A stretch of 64,000 nt of DNA from Maridesulfovibrio salexigens DSM 2638 (GCF_000023445.1 NC_012881.1:377501-441500), one strand, 5' to 3'; counted from the stretch's first letter, positions 33,766 to 42,872 are shown. Notes: generated by a model not told the origin, from the letters alone. A program made the numbers and translations.

Positions 33766-33871
33766 TTAACAGGGTTATATATTAATGATATTAAGTAGAT
33801 AATATTAAGTGGATGTCTTGTGCATGGAGTCAGTTTTATCTGGTTTTGGCAAATATTATCCGGAGGATATT

Positions 33872-35920
33872 ATGAAATGGTTTGGCAGGAAGAGTGCTGA
33901 GAACACGCGCTCTGAAGAGAATATAAATGATACCCATGCCGGGCTGGAGAACGTAACTGAAAGTATGGCTGATGATATCTGCAAGCGAGTGGATTCAGCC
34001 GACCTTCCTGCTAATATTATGAACACTGTCCGTGAGGAATGTGAACGTCTTCTCAAGCTGGATAATACTTCTCCGGAATTTCACATTGTTCACAGCTATT
34101 TGGAATTTATCCTTTCCCTACCATGGAATGAAACGACCAAGGACGACTTGGATATTCAAAAGGCAAAGGGAGTTTTGGATGCCCGACATTACGGCTTGAA
34201 CAGTGTAAAAGAGCGCATTCTTGAATTTCTTGCTGTAAAAAATCTGCGCAGCCGGATCAGTCCGAACCTGATTATTGCCGATGATGAAGTTATTGCCCGG
34301 GAAAACCTATCCATAATTTTTGAGCACGAGGGCTTTGCTGTAAGAACTGTGGGCAACGGCTTGGAAGCTGTTGCAGCTATGGAAGAAGAGCCTGCGGACA
34401 TCGTGATTACCGACTTGAAGATGGATGGAATGGACGGCCTTGAGCTGCTGGAAGTTTTACGAAACCGTTGGCCTGATACCGGAGTGATCATGCTTACCGG
34501 TTACGCCACAGTGAAGACGGCAGTTGAAGCCATGAAAAACGGGGCTGATCAATATCTCGGAAAGCCGGTTAATCTGACCCGTTTACGTGAGCATGTGCAG
34601 GATCTATTAAGTCGTAACCGTCGCATTCAGGGGTTGCAGGGACCGGTCCTTTGCTTCAGCGGTCCTCCCGGAACCGGTAAGACGTCTATAGGTTGCGCCA
34701 TAGCAGAATCGTTAGGGCGTGAGTTTATTTGCATGTCGTTGGCCGGACTGCGGGATGAATCCGAATTGCGAGGGCATCGCCGTACTTATGTGGGAGCTAT
34801 GGCCGGAAGAATTCTGCAAAATATACAAAAAACAGGCGTTCGCAATCCGGTAATAATGCTGGATGAAATGGATAAGATTATTCAGAATTTTCAAGGAGAC
34901 GCAACTTCCGTACTTCTGGAAATATTGGATCCGCAGCAAAACTCTGCTTTTGTGGATAATTATCTGGGACTCCCTTTTGATCTTTCCGGCGTGCTGTTTA
35001 TTGCTACAGCCAATATGGTGGAGCGGATACCGGAGCCCTTGATGGATCGTATGGAGATGATCGAATTTTCGAGCTACACCCCCGGCGAAAAATTGCAGAT
35101 TACGCAGAATTACATGTTGCCTAATCAATTGTTGAAACATGGTTTCTCTGTGAATGAGCTGGAAGTTGCTCCGGACGCATTGAACACAATCATTGCAGAC
35201 TATACCCGCGAAGCCGGATTGCGCGGTCTTGATAAACAGATTGCCTCGCTTTGCCGCAAACTGGCCCGGCGTAGGTTGTCAGGTCAGGAAGAAGCTCTTC
35301 CGATCAAACTTGCTGCGGCGGAGATCCACGGAATCATGGGGCCTCCACCACATTTCAGTGCCACAGTCACTAAAATGCTGAAGACAGGAGTAGCTACCGG
35401 TCTTGTCTGGTCGGAAAATGGAGGCGAGATAATTTTTGTTGAGGCGGTTAGGATGCATGGAAGTAAGAATCTGTTGCTGACCGGATCGCTTGGAGAAGTG
35501 CTCAGGGAATCCGCTCAGACAGCGTTGAGTTTTTTGCGGGCTAATGCCGGAAAGTTCGGGCTTTCAGATGATTTTTTCGAGACCTCGGATATCCATATTC
35601 ATATACCAGCCGGGGCGGTGACCAAGGAAGGTCCTTCTGCCGGGGTGACTATTGCGGTGGCAATGCTTTCGCAGTTAACCGGACGCATGGTGCGCGAGGA
35701 TATGGCTTTCAGCGGTGAAATCACATTGCACGGGGACGTGCTGCCTGTAGGCGGGGTGCGTGAAAAGGTAATGGCGGCTGTCAGGGCCAGGATCAGCACT
35801 ATAGTCCTTCCTGCAAAATGCGCTCAGGCCGTTGAACAGCTTGAAGATGAAGTCTTGGGAGGTCTGGAGGTCAGGTTGGTTTCCAGACTTGAAGATGCAC
35901 TGGAAGCTGCTCTGAATTAA
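33872..35920 (+). CDS. Lon-type protease with inserted response-regulator receiver domain
   Basis: 682 residues from the ATG at 33872 (GGAGG 5 bases upstream; the frame is open to 33809). Residues about 35-126 match the helical Lon segment just before the AAA+ core (SYLEFILSLPWNE; HYGLNSVKERILEFLAVKNLR). A complete receiver domain follows (about 132-246: DDE start, acceptor Asp181 in ITDLKMDG, Lys231 in LGKP). The Lon AAA+ module then resumes with Walker A GPPGTGKT (264-271) and Walker B MLDEMD. The protease domain has the Ser589 (EGPSAG) / Lys632 (REKVMA) dyad. The large N-terminal substrate-binding domain of Lon is missing. Phosphorylation probably gates unfolding or proteolysis. Confidence 0.92.
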   Translation: MKWFGRKSAENTRSEENINDTHAGLENVTESMADDICKRVDSADLPANIMNTVREECERLLKLDNTSPEFHIVHSYLEFILSLPWNETTKDDLDIQKAKGVLDARHYGLNSVKERILEFLAVKNLRSRISPNLIIADDEVIARENLSIIFEHEGFAVRTVGNGLEAVAAMEEEPADIVITDLKMDGMDGLELLEVLRNRWPDTGVIMLTGYATVKTAVEAMKNGADQYLGKPVNLTRLREHVQDLLSRNRRIQGLQGPVLCFSGPPGTGKTSIGCAIAESLGREFICMSLAGLRDESELRGHRRTYVGAMAGRILQNIQKTGVRNPVIMLDEMDKIIQNFQGDATSVLLEILDPQQNSAFVDNYLGLPFDLSGVLFIATANMVERIPEPLMDRMEMIEFSSYTPGEKLQITQNYMLPNQLLKHGFSVNELEVAPDALNTIIADYTREAGLRGLDKQIASLCRKLARRRLSGQEEALPIKLAAAEIHGIMGPPPHFSATVTKMLKTGVATGLVWSENGGEIIFVEAVRMHGSKNLLLTGSLGEVLRESAQTALSFLRANAGKFGLSDDFFETSDIHIHIPAGAVTKEGPSAGVTIAVAMLSQLTGRMVREDMAFSGEITLHGDVLPVGGVREKVMAAVRARISTIVLPAKCAQAVEQLEDEVLGGLEVRLVSRLEDALEAALN

Positions 35921-37260
35921 TTGTCTTTTTCCAGTCCGAGCCGTTTCATCTTGCGCCACAGTGATACGCGGTCAATGCCGAGTATCTTGGCTGCTTGAGT
36001 CTTGTTTCCATTGGTTGCCAGCATGACTTTTTCAATATGGTCGCGCTCAACTTCCTCAAGGGTTCGCAGCGGTTTATTGCGGTCAATATTGCGGATTTCC
36101 TCGGGCAGCAGGTCCGGGGAAAATACAGTTCCCCGTGCCAGAGCCAGTGCCCGCTGGGAAATATTCTCAAGTTCACGGACATTTCCGGGGAAGGAATAGT
36201 TCATCAGGATATCCAGCGTTTCCTGTGAAATGGTGTCGATGGATTGGGTTTCGGTGCGATGCTTTTCCAGAAAGTGGCCGATCAGGACCGGAATATCCTC
36301 ACGGTGGTCTCGAAGCGGTGGTGCCGAGAGGGTGACCACATTCAAACGGTAGAAAAGGTCCTGCCTGAAGGTTCCATTTTTAACTTCTTCCTTCAGATCG
36401 CAGTTGGTTGCGGAAACGACCCGGATATCCACTGGAATTTCCTGCGTTCCGCCGACCCTTAGAAAATTTCTTTCTTGCAGCACCCGTAGAAGCTTTACCT
36501 GCATGTTCAGGGGTAGTTCGCTCATCTCATCGAAGAATACCGTGCCGCCGTTGGCAACTTCCAATATTCCTTTTTGTCCGCGCTGTGCTCCGGTAAATGC
36601 TTCGCGCTCGTGTCCGAAGAGTTCTTTGTCCATGAGTTCGGCTGTGAATGTCCCGCAGTTGATAGCCATAAACCGTTCCTGTGAACGGGGGCTGAGCATG
36701 TGAATTCCGCGGGCGATGAGCTCCTTGCCTGTTCCGGTTTCACCTTGGATAAGGACGTTGCAGTCCATGTGCGCTAGTTGTTCGATAGTTTTTTTCAGCT
36801 TAATGATCTGGTCACTTTGGCCCACCAAAGGAAAATCCTGTTTCCCTTCTTCAAGTACCTGCCGCAAGCGCAGAACTTCAACAGAGAGAGCCTGCCGTTC
36901 AAGGGCATTAAAAACCTGTGCTCGAAGTTCATCCAGATTGAGCGGTTTGGCTATGTAGGAGTGTGCTCCTTTCTGCATGGCTATAACCGCAGTATCAACT
37001 GAGGCATGTCCGGTTATGACAATTACTTGAGTGGACGGCTGGATTTCCTTTATGTGTTCCAGCAGTTCGATACCGTTCATGCCCGGAAGCATAAGGTCGG
37101 TCAGTACCAGTTCGAATTCCTGCTTTCCGATTTTTTGCAATGCTTCAGTGCCTGAGCTTACGGCAACGACCATATGTCCTGCCTCAGTCATAACATGGGT
37201 CAGGTTGTCCCTTGCAATGGCTTCGTCTTCTACAATGAGGATGTTGGCGTGGCTGATCAT
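35917..37260 (-). CDS. Sigma-54-dependent response regulator
   Basis: 447 residues: receiver (Asp55 in LTDLMLPG, Lys in YIAKP), AAA+ domain (GETGTGKE, DEMSELP) and Fis-type HTH (KTQAAKILGIDRVSLWRKM). The sigma-54 contact loop reads EAFTGA, with Glu in place of the first Gly of GAFTGA. The receiver strongly resembles the one inside the convergent Lon protein (EDEAIARDNL against DDEVIARENL). Its stop codon overlaps the Lon stop by 4 bases, and its start overlaps the upstream kinase gene by 4 bases. It likely regulates the Lon gene and others. Confidence 0.91.
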   Translation of the reverse strand: MISHANILIVEDEAIARDNLTHVMTEAGHMVVAVSSGTEALQKIGKQEFELVLTDLMLPGMNGIELLEHIKEIQPSTQVIVITGHASVDTAVIAMQKGAHSYIAKPLNLDELRAQVFNALERQALSVEVLRLRQVLEEGKQDFPLVGQSDQIIKLKKTIEQLAHMDCNVLIQGETGTGKELIARGIHMLSPRSQERFMAINCGTFTAELMDKELFGHEREAFTGAQRGQKGILEVANGGTVFFDEMSELPLNMQVKLLRVLQERNFLRVGGTQEIPVDIRVVSATNCDLKEEVKNGTFRQDLFYRLNVVTLSAPPLRDHREDIPVLIGHFLEKHRTETQSIDTISQETLDILMNYSFPGNVRELENISQRALALARGTVFSPDLLPEEIRNIDRNKPLRTLEEVERDHIEKVMLATNGNKTQAAKILGIDRVSLWRKMKRLGLEKDN

Positions 37261-38672
37261 ATTGTGTGTTCCTTATCGAGCGGCAGGGTAATGTAAAAAC
37301 TAGTACCTTCGCCCGGACTGCTTTCCGTTCTGATGCTGCCCTGATGCTTTTCTATGATTCCGTAGACGATGTACAGCCCCAATCCTGTTCCCTGTCCGAC
37401 TTCCTTGGTGGAAAAGAAGGGATCAAATATGCGTTCCATAATTTCCGGGGACATGCCTTGTCCTGTGTCATTGACTTTGATGACTGTGTTTTCCTGATCC
37501 ATAAAGGCGGTGACAGTGATTGAACCGGGGTTGCCTTCGATGGCCTGCACTGCATTGATGAGCAGATTGATAAATGCTTCCTGCAACTTGCGGCGGTCAG
37601 CGTGAACAATGATGTGTTCAGGAATTTCCATGGAAAGGCTGATATTTGACGGGACCTGACTGGAGACAAGGTCCATTGCTGATTTCATGACCATGTTGAT
37701 TTCAACCGGTCCCGGTGAATATTCGCTTTCACGCGAGAATTCCAGCAAACCTTTGACTATATCCCGCGCGCGCAGGGTTTCCTGCATAATGTTATTCATC
37801 ATCCGGTCAGAAAGTTCGTCCTGACCTTTTTGCCGCTCCTCAAGGATCTGGCAGGAGGTAGAAATGTTGTTCAGGGGGTTATTCAACTGGTGTGCAATAC
37901 CTGAAGAGAGCGTGCCGATGGATGAAAGCTTTTGGGCCTGCACCAACTGTCGGCGACGTTTGGCCAGCTGTTCGACCATGGAATTCAAGGCGGCAAAGAC
38001 CTGTTGAATTTCATCATGTGAATTCTTAATCGGCAGGGGGTTGAATTTTCCTTCCGAGATTCGGCGGGTTGCTTCCTGCACTTCGCGAAGCGGTTTGAGA
38101 ATGTTTGAGCTGAAAAAGAGAACAAGGGCCATGATGACTATGGCTATGCCGATCATGGACAGGGTGAGGTTGGAACGCAGTTCGCGGTTGATACTGAGGA
38201 TATATTTACGTTCGAAATTGGAGATGGCTTTGGAAAGGCCTACCATAGCTTGTCCGGTTTCACGGAGATGGTTGTTCAGATCTTTGTCCTCAGTTGAAGC
38301 CTCTTTCGGGGTAAATTTAAGCTGTAGCAACAGTTCCCGGTAATTGTTCAGGTTTGATTTCAGTTTTTTACCGGTTTGTTTTTTTTCGGGCTTCTTGAAT
38401 TCACCCATAAGATCTTCTAGAAGGGTGTCGGCCCGTTTAAGGTAGTCCAGTCCGAGGGTGAACAAGGCAGGGTCATGATATAGAAGGTAGTTTTTTTCAA
38501 TGCGGCGGACTTCAAGAATCAGACTGCTTAAATCGTCACTGCGTTCAATAAGCAGAACTTCGTCTTCAAGCTGTAGGGTATTCACAAAAGACAGCAGCCC
38601 CAGACAGCCGAAGCAGATTGAAAAAATGATGATCCCGATGATGATTTTCTGGCGAATATTCAATTTAAGCAC
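37257..38672 (-). CDS. Membrane sensor histidine kinase
   Basis: 471 residues from the GTG at 38672, preferred because GAGGGG lies 8 bases upstream; the frame is open to 38729. A membrane helix near the start and a second at about 180-200 bound a helical periplasmic sensor region rich in Lys/Glu. HAMP (SSNILKPLREVQEATRRISEGKF), HisKA (SSGIAHQLNNPLNNI) and HATPase (DTGQGMSP, GTGLGLYIV) follow. The sensed signal is unknown. It is co-transcribed with the sigma-54 regulator, and it is a candidate phosphodonor for the Lon receiver as well. Confidence 0.9.
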   Translation of the reverse strand: MLKLNIRQKIIIGIIIFSICFGCLGLLSFVNTLQLEDEVLLIERSDDLSSLILEVRRIEKNYLLYHDPALFTLGLDYLKRADTLLEDLMGEFKKPEKKQTGKKLKSNLNNYRELLLQLKFTPKEASTEDKDLNNHLRETGQAMVGLSKAISNFERKYILSINRELRSNLTLSMIGIAIVIMALVLFFSSNILKPLREVQEATRRISEGKFNPLPIKNSHDEIQQVFAALNSMVEQLAKRRRQLVQAQKLSSIGTLSSGIAHQLNNPLNNISTSCQILEERQKGQDELSDRMMNNIMQETLRARDIVKGLLEFSRESEYSPGPVEINMVMKSAMDLVSSQVPSNISLSMEIPEHIIVHADRRKLQEAFINLLINAVQAIEGNPGSITVTAFMDQENTVIKVNDTGQGMSPEIMERIFDPFFSTKEVGQGTGLGLYIVYGIIEKHQGSIRTESSPGEGTSFYITLPLDKEHTI

Positions 38673-38905
38673 ATTAATACCCCTCGTTAAACTCTGCAGA
38701 GGTTGTAAACCTACGACTACTGGACTCAAATGGCAATTGTGAGTTGATATTGTGGACAGACGGTAATGTAGTTCTCAGGTTCCTATAGTTTTTTGTGATG
38801 TAATCATCGAAATCTCCGGTCCTATCATATACAATGCCTGAAAAAGACATTGACAGCTGAGTGCCATATTAAGCCTGAGCTACAGATTATTATATGGAGA
38901 AAATT

Positions 38906-39295
38906 ATGGATATTAATACACATGAGCAGATTGACAGGGTATTATGCGGCGAACCCGTTTCAGTATTTGAGGGCGGTAGTGAAGTTCGTATGGAATGCAC
39001 CGCTAATATGGCCGCCGATACCAGTGGACTTGTCCATGGTGGATTTATCTTCGGCATGGCAGATTACGCGGCAATGCTGACAGTCAATCACCCCAATGTT
39101 GTTCTGGCTGGCGCAGAAAGCCGTTTTCTGAAGCCTTCAAAGGTCGGTGATGTCCTTATTGCTAAAGCCAGTGAACAGGAAAAGGATGGACGCAAGCATA
39201 TCGTTAAAGTGGATGTGTCCTGTAATGAAGAAGTTGTTTTCAGCGGTACTTTTACCTGTTTTGTGACCAAGGAACATGTTCTGGCTGGAGCGTAA
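38906..39295 (+). CDS. Hotdog-fold thioesterase
   Basis: 129 residues from the ATG at 38906 (GGAG 7 bases upstream; an ATG at 38894 lacks a site). The hotdog signature GLVHGGFIFGMADYAAML is typical of PaaI-type acyl-CoA thioesterases, with Asp/Ala around the catalytic helix. The end segment VVFSGTFTCFVTKEHVL forms the last strands. It is a single gene between divergent and convergent neighbours. The acyl substrate is unknown. Confidence 0.85.
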   Translation: MDINTHEQIDRVLCGEPVSVFEGGSEVRMECTANMAADTSGLVHGGFIFGMADYAAMLTVNHPNVVLAGAESRFLKPSKVGDVLIAKASEQEKDGRKHIVKVDVSCNEEVVFSGTFTCFVTKEHVLAGA

Positions 39296-39354
39296 CTGAT
39301 AATTAGTAATTCTAATGATTCCGGTTTACCGCCGGGTATTGCTCCAAAAAATAA

Positions 39355-39386
39355 GGCCCCACGGCGAGTTAATTCGTTGTGGGGCC
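39355..39386 (-). terminator. Rho-independent terminator of the thaumatin-like gene
   Basis: Stem GGCCCCAC plus further pairs inside (13 bp including two G-U) with a 6-base loop. On the minus strand it is followed by TTATTTTTT. It lies 7 bases after the stop codon of the gene ending at 39393. Confidence 0.85.
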
Positions 39387-39392
39387 ATTGTT

Positions 39393-41339
39393 CTATTGAG
39401 TTTTGCTCGGTGTTGTTTGTTGCGTATTAGGCGGTGTTTTCCCTGTCTGCTGGCAGTATTGGGAATTGTTCTTCATGCAGACAGCGTAGGGCACGCCTTG
39501 CCCTTTGGGTACCGGCTTGCAGTAGTTGAGCTGTGCGGTGGTGGCTGCTCCGGTCTTGGCGTTCAGCTTTTTCACCTCTTCCTTCTGGCAACTGTAGTCG
39601 AAGTTAGCCTGCATACAGGCAAGCAGGGTGGGGTAGGAGCCGGCGTTTGAATCAGGCAGGCATTTATTATCGGAGAATGCCCACGTTTGATTTCTGTAAG
39701 GCTGCTGTTCAGGGGGGCCGGGACAAAGGGTAACTTTCACAGTCGCTCCTGCCTTCTGGCAGATGGCGGTTGATGCGTCATCGTTAAACTGCCACGCATA
39801 GGCATCCGAACCGATTGCCTTCAAGTATTTCACATAGTTGGTGTAGGGTTTGCCCTTACCCTTTGAAAGGGAAACCATGTCATAAACTCCGGGTGTTCCG
39901 AGAGGGCCGACCGCACATTGCGGGCCGCCGCATCCGGGAGTGAGGCAGGTTTCCGGGTCTTTGTCTGCTCCCTGTGCTTTCATGACGTTACAGGCATACC
40001 AGTCAGATATATTGGGTGTGTCAGTGGTTATCCCGGGACTTGCAGCCTGAGTATCGGTGTTTTTGTATGGATCCTGACCTCCTGGAGGTTCGAGCCATTG
40101 TTCCGGAGCCATGCATCCGGCGCGTCCTCTGCTTTTATCATTTGATACCACAAGGCTTATTCCAGCGTTGAGTTGTGTGTTGGTGTACAGGGTGGAGTTG
40201 GCGGCGATAGTCGTCTGGTCTTCCTTGGGGCAGTCGTAGAGGTCTGCCACTGCGGACATTTCCGTGAAGTTGCAGTCGTTTCCATTGTCGGTGATTGTCA
40301 TGGACATGGGAACGTTGAAGCCGGAAACCATGCTCAGGTCAAAGTAGTCTGTTGCGCCCATGCATGTGCCGTCGGAGGGGTTAACGGTACATTTGTTTCT
40401 GTCAGCACCTGTATATGTGCAACCGGCTGAATATTCGAATACGGTTCCTACGCCGGAACTAGCCATCCCCGGTATCCCGCCAATAACACATTCACCGGGC
40501 CAGTCTCCTTCGGATGGAGGCTGTTCGCAGCCGAGCAGTACTCCGAAGTTTGCCGAGGCGATTCCGCCGTCAGGCACTGAGATATCCATGCTTTCACCGA
40601 AGGTGATTTTTTTACGGAACAACAGGGCTGAGGTTTTGTTCTGGGGGTTGGCATACATTTCATCCATCTCGGCCAGTTCTGCTGTTTTGTTCCAGAGCTT
40701 GGCGTTGTAGAAGTGCTGTTTGTCTGCAGCAGTGGGAGGAGTAAGCACGATGTATGCGTCATCCATGCAGTTATTGTAAATGGATATCCGTTTCTGCCAT
40801 GCGGTTGTTGTGGTGTTGTCCCCGCATTGCCCGCCTGATGGGGTCGGATCGGGCGGGGTGTATTTGGTCATCTGGCAACCCGGGCTGAGGTTCGTTCCGG
40901 GAGTGGGGAAGAGCATGGCCGCTTCACAACCGGGATTAAGGGAAGTTTTGTTGCATCCGTTTGCAAACTCCCAGCCGGAGGGGGTGATTTTGATATAGGT
41001 GCTTAATTTCTGATCAAAGTGGTCGTTCTCTATATCCACTTTCCAAAGCACGTTTTGTTTCATGTATTTTGTCACCGCTCCCGCATTGGGATTTTTATTG
41101 TCCACAGAAAATACTTCTGTAGTGGAATTTCCGTTCACTGCGGAATAGGTGACCGTGCTGATCCAGTTTTGTGTACCGCATGGCCCCAGTGCCATTGTTA
41201 TCCCGGTGCAACTGCTGTCACTGGAATCAGTGCAAAGATACTGGCTGTTGTCGGCCCAAGACGTGCTGTAAAGGCAGGAAAGAATCAAAAGACAGGCTGT
41301 TAGGATTAATTTCTTGTTTTTTATTTCGTTGGCTTTCAT
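39393..41339 (-). CDS. Secreted thaumatin-like protein
   Basis: 648 residues from the ATG at 41339 (GAGGGGGGA 4 bases upstream; the frame is open to 41354). A signal peptide (about 1-30) is followed by a Cys-rich exported protein. Thaumatin-family features are YFDLSMVSGFNVPMSMT, ADLYDCP, CMAPEQ and a terminal DAYAWQFNDDAS..VKVTLCPG. A long N-terminal part and several insertions make it about three times the size of plant thaumatins. The C-terminus is a Gln/Thr/Pro tail. Relatives bind or cut beta-1,3-glucan. It is divergent from a type II secretion operon and is its likely substrate. Confidence 0.8.
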   Translation of the reverse strand: MKANEIKNKKLILTACLLILSCLYSTSWADNSQYLCTDSSDSSCTGITMALGPCGTQNWISTVTYSAVNGNSTTEVFSVDNKNPNAGAVTKYMKQNVLWKVDIENDHFDQKLSTYIKITPSGWEFANGCNKTSLNPGCEAAMLFPTPGTNLSPGCQMTKYTPPDPTPSGGQCGDNTTTTAWQKRISIYNNCMDDAYIVLTPPTAADKQHFYNAKLWNKTAELAEMDEMYANPQNKTSALLFRKKITFGESMDISVPDGGIASANFGVLLGCEQPPSEGDWPGECVIGGIPGMASSGVGTVFEYSAGCTYTGADRNKCTVNPSDGTCMGATDYFDLSMVSGFNVPMSMTITDNGNDCNFTEMSAVADLYDCPKEDQTTIAANSTLYTNTQLNAGISLVVSNDKSRGRAGCMAPEQWLEPPGGQDPYKNTDTQAASPGITTDTPNISDWYACNVMKAQGADKDPETCLTPGCGGPQCAVGPLGTPGVYDMVSLSKGKGKPYTNYVKYLKAIGSDAYAWQFNDDASTAICQKAGATVKVTLCPGPPEQQPYRNQTWAFSDNKCLPDSNAGSYPTLLACMQANFDYSCQKEEVKKLNAKTGAATTAQLNYCKPVPKGQGVPYAVCMKNNSQYCQQTGKTPPNTQQTTPSKTQ

Positions 41340-41516
41340 ACGGTCCCCCCTCATCTTGATTTTGGTAAGACAGAAAAAACAGAAATCTATCGTGGAACTA
41401 TACCACTATATTTGGAGCAAGGCACAGAGAAATTTGCAATCTGTCTTGCGTTTAATTGGGGATCAGAGGTGAACACGATTAATGCTGTGAAGTAATCTGT
41501 TAAATTTAGATGTCTG

Positions 41517-41545
41517 TGGACAAATTATGTTTAACCCCCTATAAA
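41517..41545 (+). promoter_or_regulatory. Sigma-70 promoter of the type II secretion operon
   Basis: TGGACA (41517-41522), a 17-base spacer, TATAAA (41540-41545). Each hexamer has one mismatch to consensus. It lies about 20 bases before the first gene of the operon at 41565. Confidence 0.65.
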
Positions 41546-41564
41546 ATAAGGTAGGACTCTAAAA

Positions 41565-41963
41565 ATGGGGGTAGCAGTGGAATGTGAACGTGGATTCAAG
41601 TCCAATTTTCTTTTTTCTGTTTTTACGGCCGGCCTGTTTGTCGTTATCCTGTTTTGTCTGAGTGGACAGTGTCTGGCTCAGTCCTCCGAACCCGCTTCCG
41701 GCAGTGGTGATAATGTCAGTGTTCTGCTTGCTCCCTTGCAAGCTTTACATGATGACCTTGCCAGAATTGAGGCCAAACTTGATGCCTTCGCAAATGCAAA
41801 GTGGGAATACAAGATTCTGGTTCCCAATGTTCTCGAAAAATCCGGATTTGATCCGTACAAGCCCAACCTCGCCCCATTAGGGCAGCAGGGCTGGGAACTT
41901 GTCACCTATTCACCCGATGTCGGATATGTTCTGAAACGTAGAGTTGCTCCTGATTCCCAATAA
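41565..41963 (+). CDS. Exported DUF4177-like small protein
   Basis: 132 residues. A signal or anchor segment (about 13-38) precedes a short helical region (LLAPLQALHDDLARIEAKLDAF) and a C-terminal DUF4177-like fold (KWEYKILV..LAPLGQQGWELVTYSPDVGYVLKRR). A GTG at 41577 is an alternative start. It is the first gene of the secretion operon, 14 bases before the gspH-like gene. Its function is unknown; it may be a periplasmic accessory of the secretion machine. Confidence 0.7.
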   Translation: MGVAVECERGFKSNFLFSVFTAGLFVVILFCLSGQCLAQSSEPASGSGDNVSVLLAPLQALHDDLARIEAKLDAFANAKWEYKILVPNVLEKSGFDPYKPNLAPLGQQGWELVTYSPDVGYVLKRRVAPDSQ

Positions 41964-41977
41964 ACCGGGGAGCTCGT

Positions 41978-42466
41978 ATGGATTTTCAGCCTCGTAAAAA
42001 TATGAAGCATGAACCTGTTCGAAACGGGTTTACCCTGCTGGAGCTCATTGTGGTCATGGTCATCATGTCCATAGTCATGGCTGTTCTCCTGCCGCGTTTA
42101 AGTGGTCAGCTTACAGGCAATTCCTTGCGTGCTGCTGTTGCCGATCTCGGAGCCATTGCCACTTCTTCCCGTTTCAGGGCTGCTGATACCGGTAAGCAGC
42201 ATATCCTGATCATCAATCGAAATACAAAAGACCTTAAGCTTTTGAGTGCTGATAAGAGAGAGGTTCTGAGTAGGACCGCACTGCCTGTAAGGGTGGATGT
42301 GAAGGATATGGAACTTCTGGGAAAATCTGTTTCCGGTCATGAAATGCGAATCATTTTTTTTCCTAGGGGAACAGCGACTCCAGCACGTCTTAAGTTGGTT
42401 TCCGAGAAGCAGGAAAGCCTGCAATTGATTGTCGCCGGGGCTGATGGAGGCGTGTATGTACGCTAA
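41978..42466 (+). CDS. gspH: Minor pseudopilin (GspH-like)
   Basis: 162 residues with a type IV prepilin N-terminus: a short basic leader, cleavage before F in G-FTLLELIVVMVIMSIVMAVLLP, Glu at +5, then a hydrophobic helix. The globular part is small. In type II secretion GspH is a minor pseudopilin near the pilus tip. The assignment to H rests on gene order (before I, G, J, K) and size. GGGGAG lies 6 bases before the ATG. Confidence 0.8.
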   Translation: MDFQPRKNMKHEPVRNGFTLLELIVVMVIMSIVMAVLLPRLSGQLTGNSLRAAVADLGAIATSSRFRAADTGKQHILIINRNTKDLKLLSADKREVLSRTALPVRVDVKDMELLGKSVSGHEMRIIFFPRGTATPARLKLVSEKQESLQLIVAGADGGVYVR

Positions 42467-42872
42467 ATCATGTAACTCCGGTTTTACCCTGCTGGAAGTC
42501 ATGGTTGCCATGGCTATCCTGTCTATCGGGCTGGTCGCTGTGGCTGGTGTTTATTCACAGGCAACTGCTGCTTTGTCGCAGGTGGAGGGGTACGAACGGG
42601 CCGGTCTGGAAGCTGAAATGCGACTGGCTTCTTTTCTTAATCAGGGAAATATCAAGCCGGGAACAACTTCCGGTAAATGCGAAACACTGCCGCACGGAAG
42701 ATGGAAGATCGTCAGTAAAAAAGAGGATGATTATTCCGGTGTAATCAGGGTTAGGATTACTGTACTTTTCTTCACCGAAGGCAGGGAACATGAATATGTT
42801 CTGGAAACTGCACAGGTCGATCAAATCCTTCCGGCTCAGAGTAAAACCCAGACCAAGGACAAGAAAAAATGA
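42456..42872 (+). CDS. gspI: Minor pseudopilin (GspI-like)
   Basis: 138 residues from the ATG at 42456 (GGAGG 5 bases upstream), overlapping gspH by 11 bases. Prepilin motif SG-FTLLEVMVAMAILSIGLVAVAGVY with Glu at +5 is characteristic of GspI. A short globular domain and a Lys-rich tail (KTQTKDKKK) follow. It would form the tip complex with GspJ and GspK. Confidence 0.82.
   Translation: MYAKSCNSGFTLLEVMVAMAILSIGLVAVAGVYSQATAALSQVEGYERAGLEAEMRLASFLNQGNIKPGTTSGKCETLPHGRWKIVSKKEDDYSGVIRVRITVLFFTEGREHEYVLETAQVDQILPAQSKTQTKDKKK

Larger units (their letters stand above)
33370..33871. other. Long control region upstream of the receiver-Lon gene
   Basis: 502 AT-rich bases with no convincing gene. 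Three copies of a TGTTGC-N5-GCAACA palindrome are present (33505, 33582, 33749). A possible -10 (TATATT, about 33777) lies downstream of the third copy. The short frame at 33309-33668 has no ribosome-binding site and poor composition. Confidence 0.65.

Noticed and set aside
33814-33830. Sigma-54 promoter before the receiver-Lon gene (TGGATGTCTTGTGC).
   Set aside because: GG to GC spacing is 9, not 10, and the -24 hexamer is poor.
33809-33871. Upstream start of the receiver-Lon gene at 33809 or 33824.
   Set aside because: No ribosome-binding site there, whereas GGAGG lies 5 bases before the ATG at 33872.
41432-41450. Sigma-54 promoter before the secretion operon (GGCACAGAGAAATTTGCA).
   Set aside because: The -24 and -12 half-sites are recognisable but 13 bases apart instead of 10.
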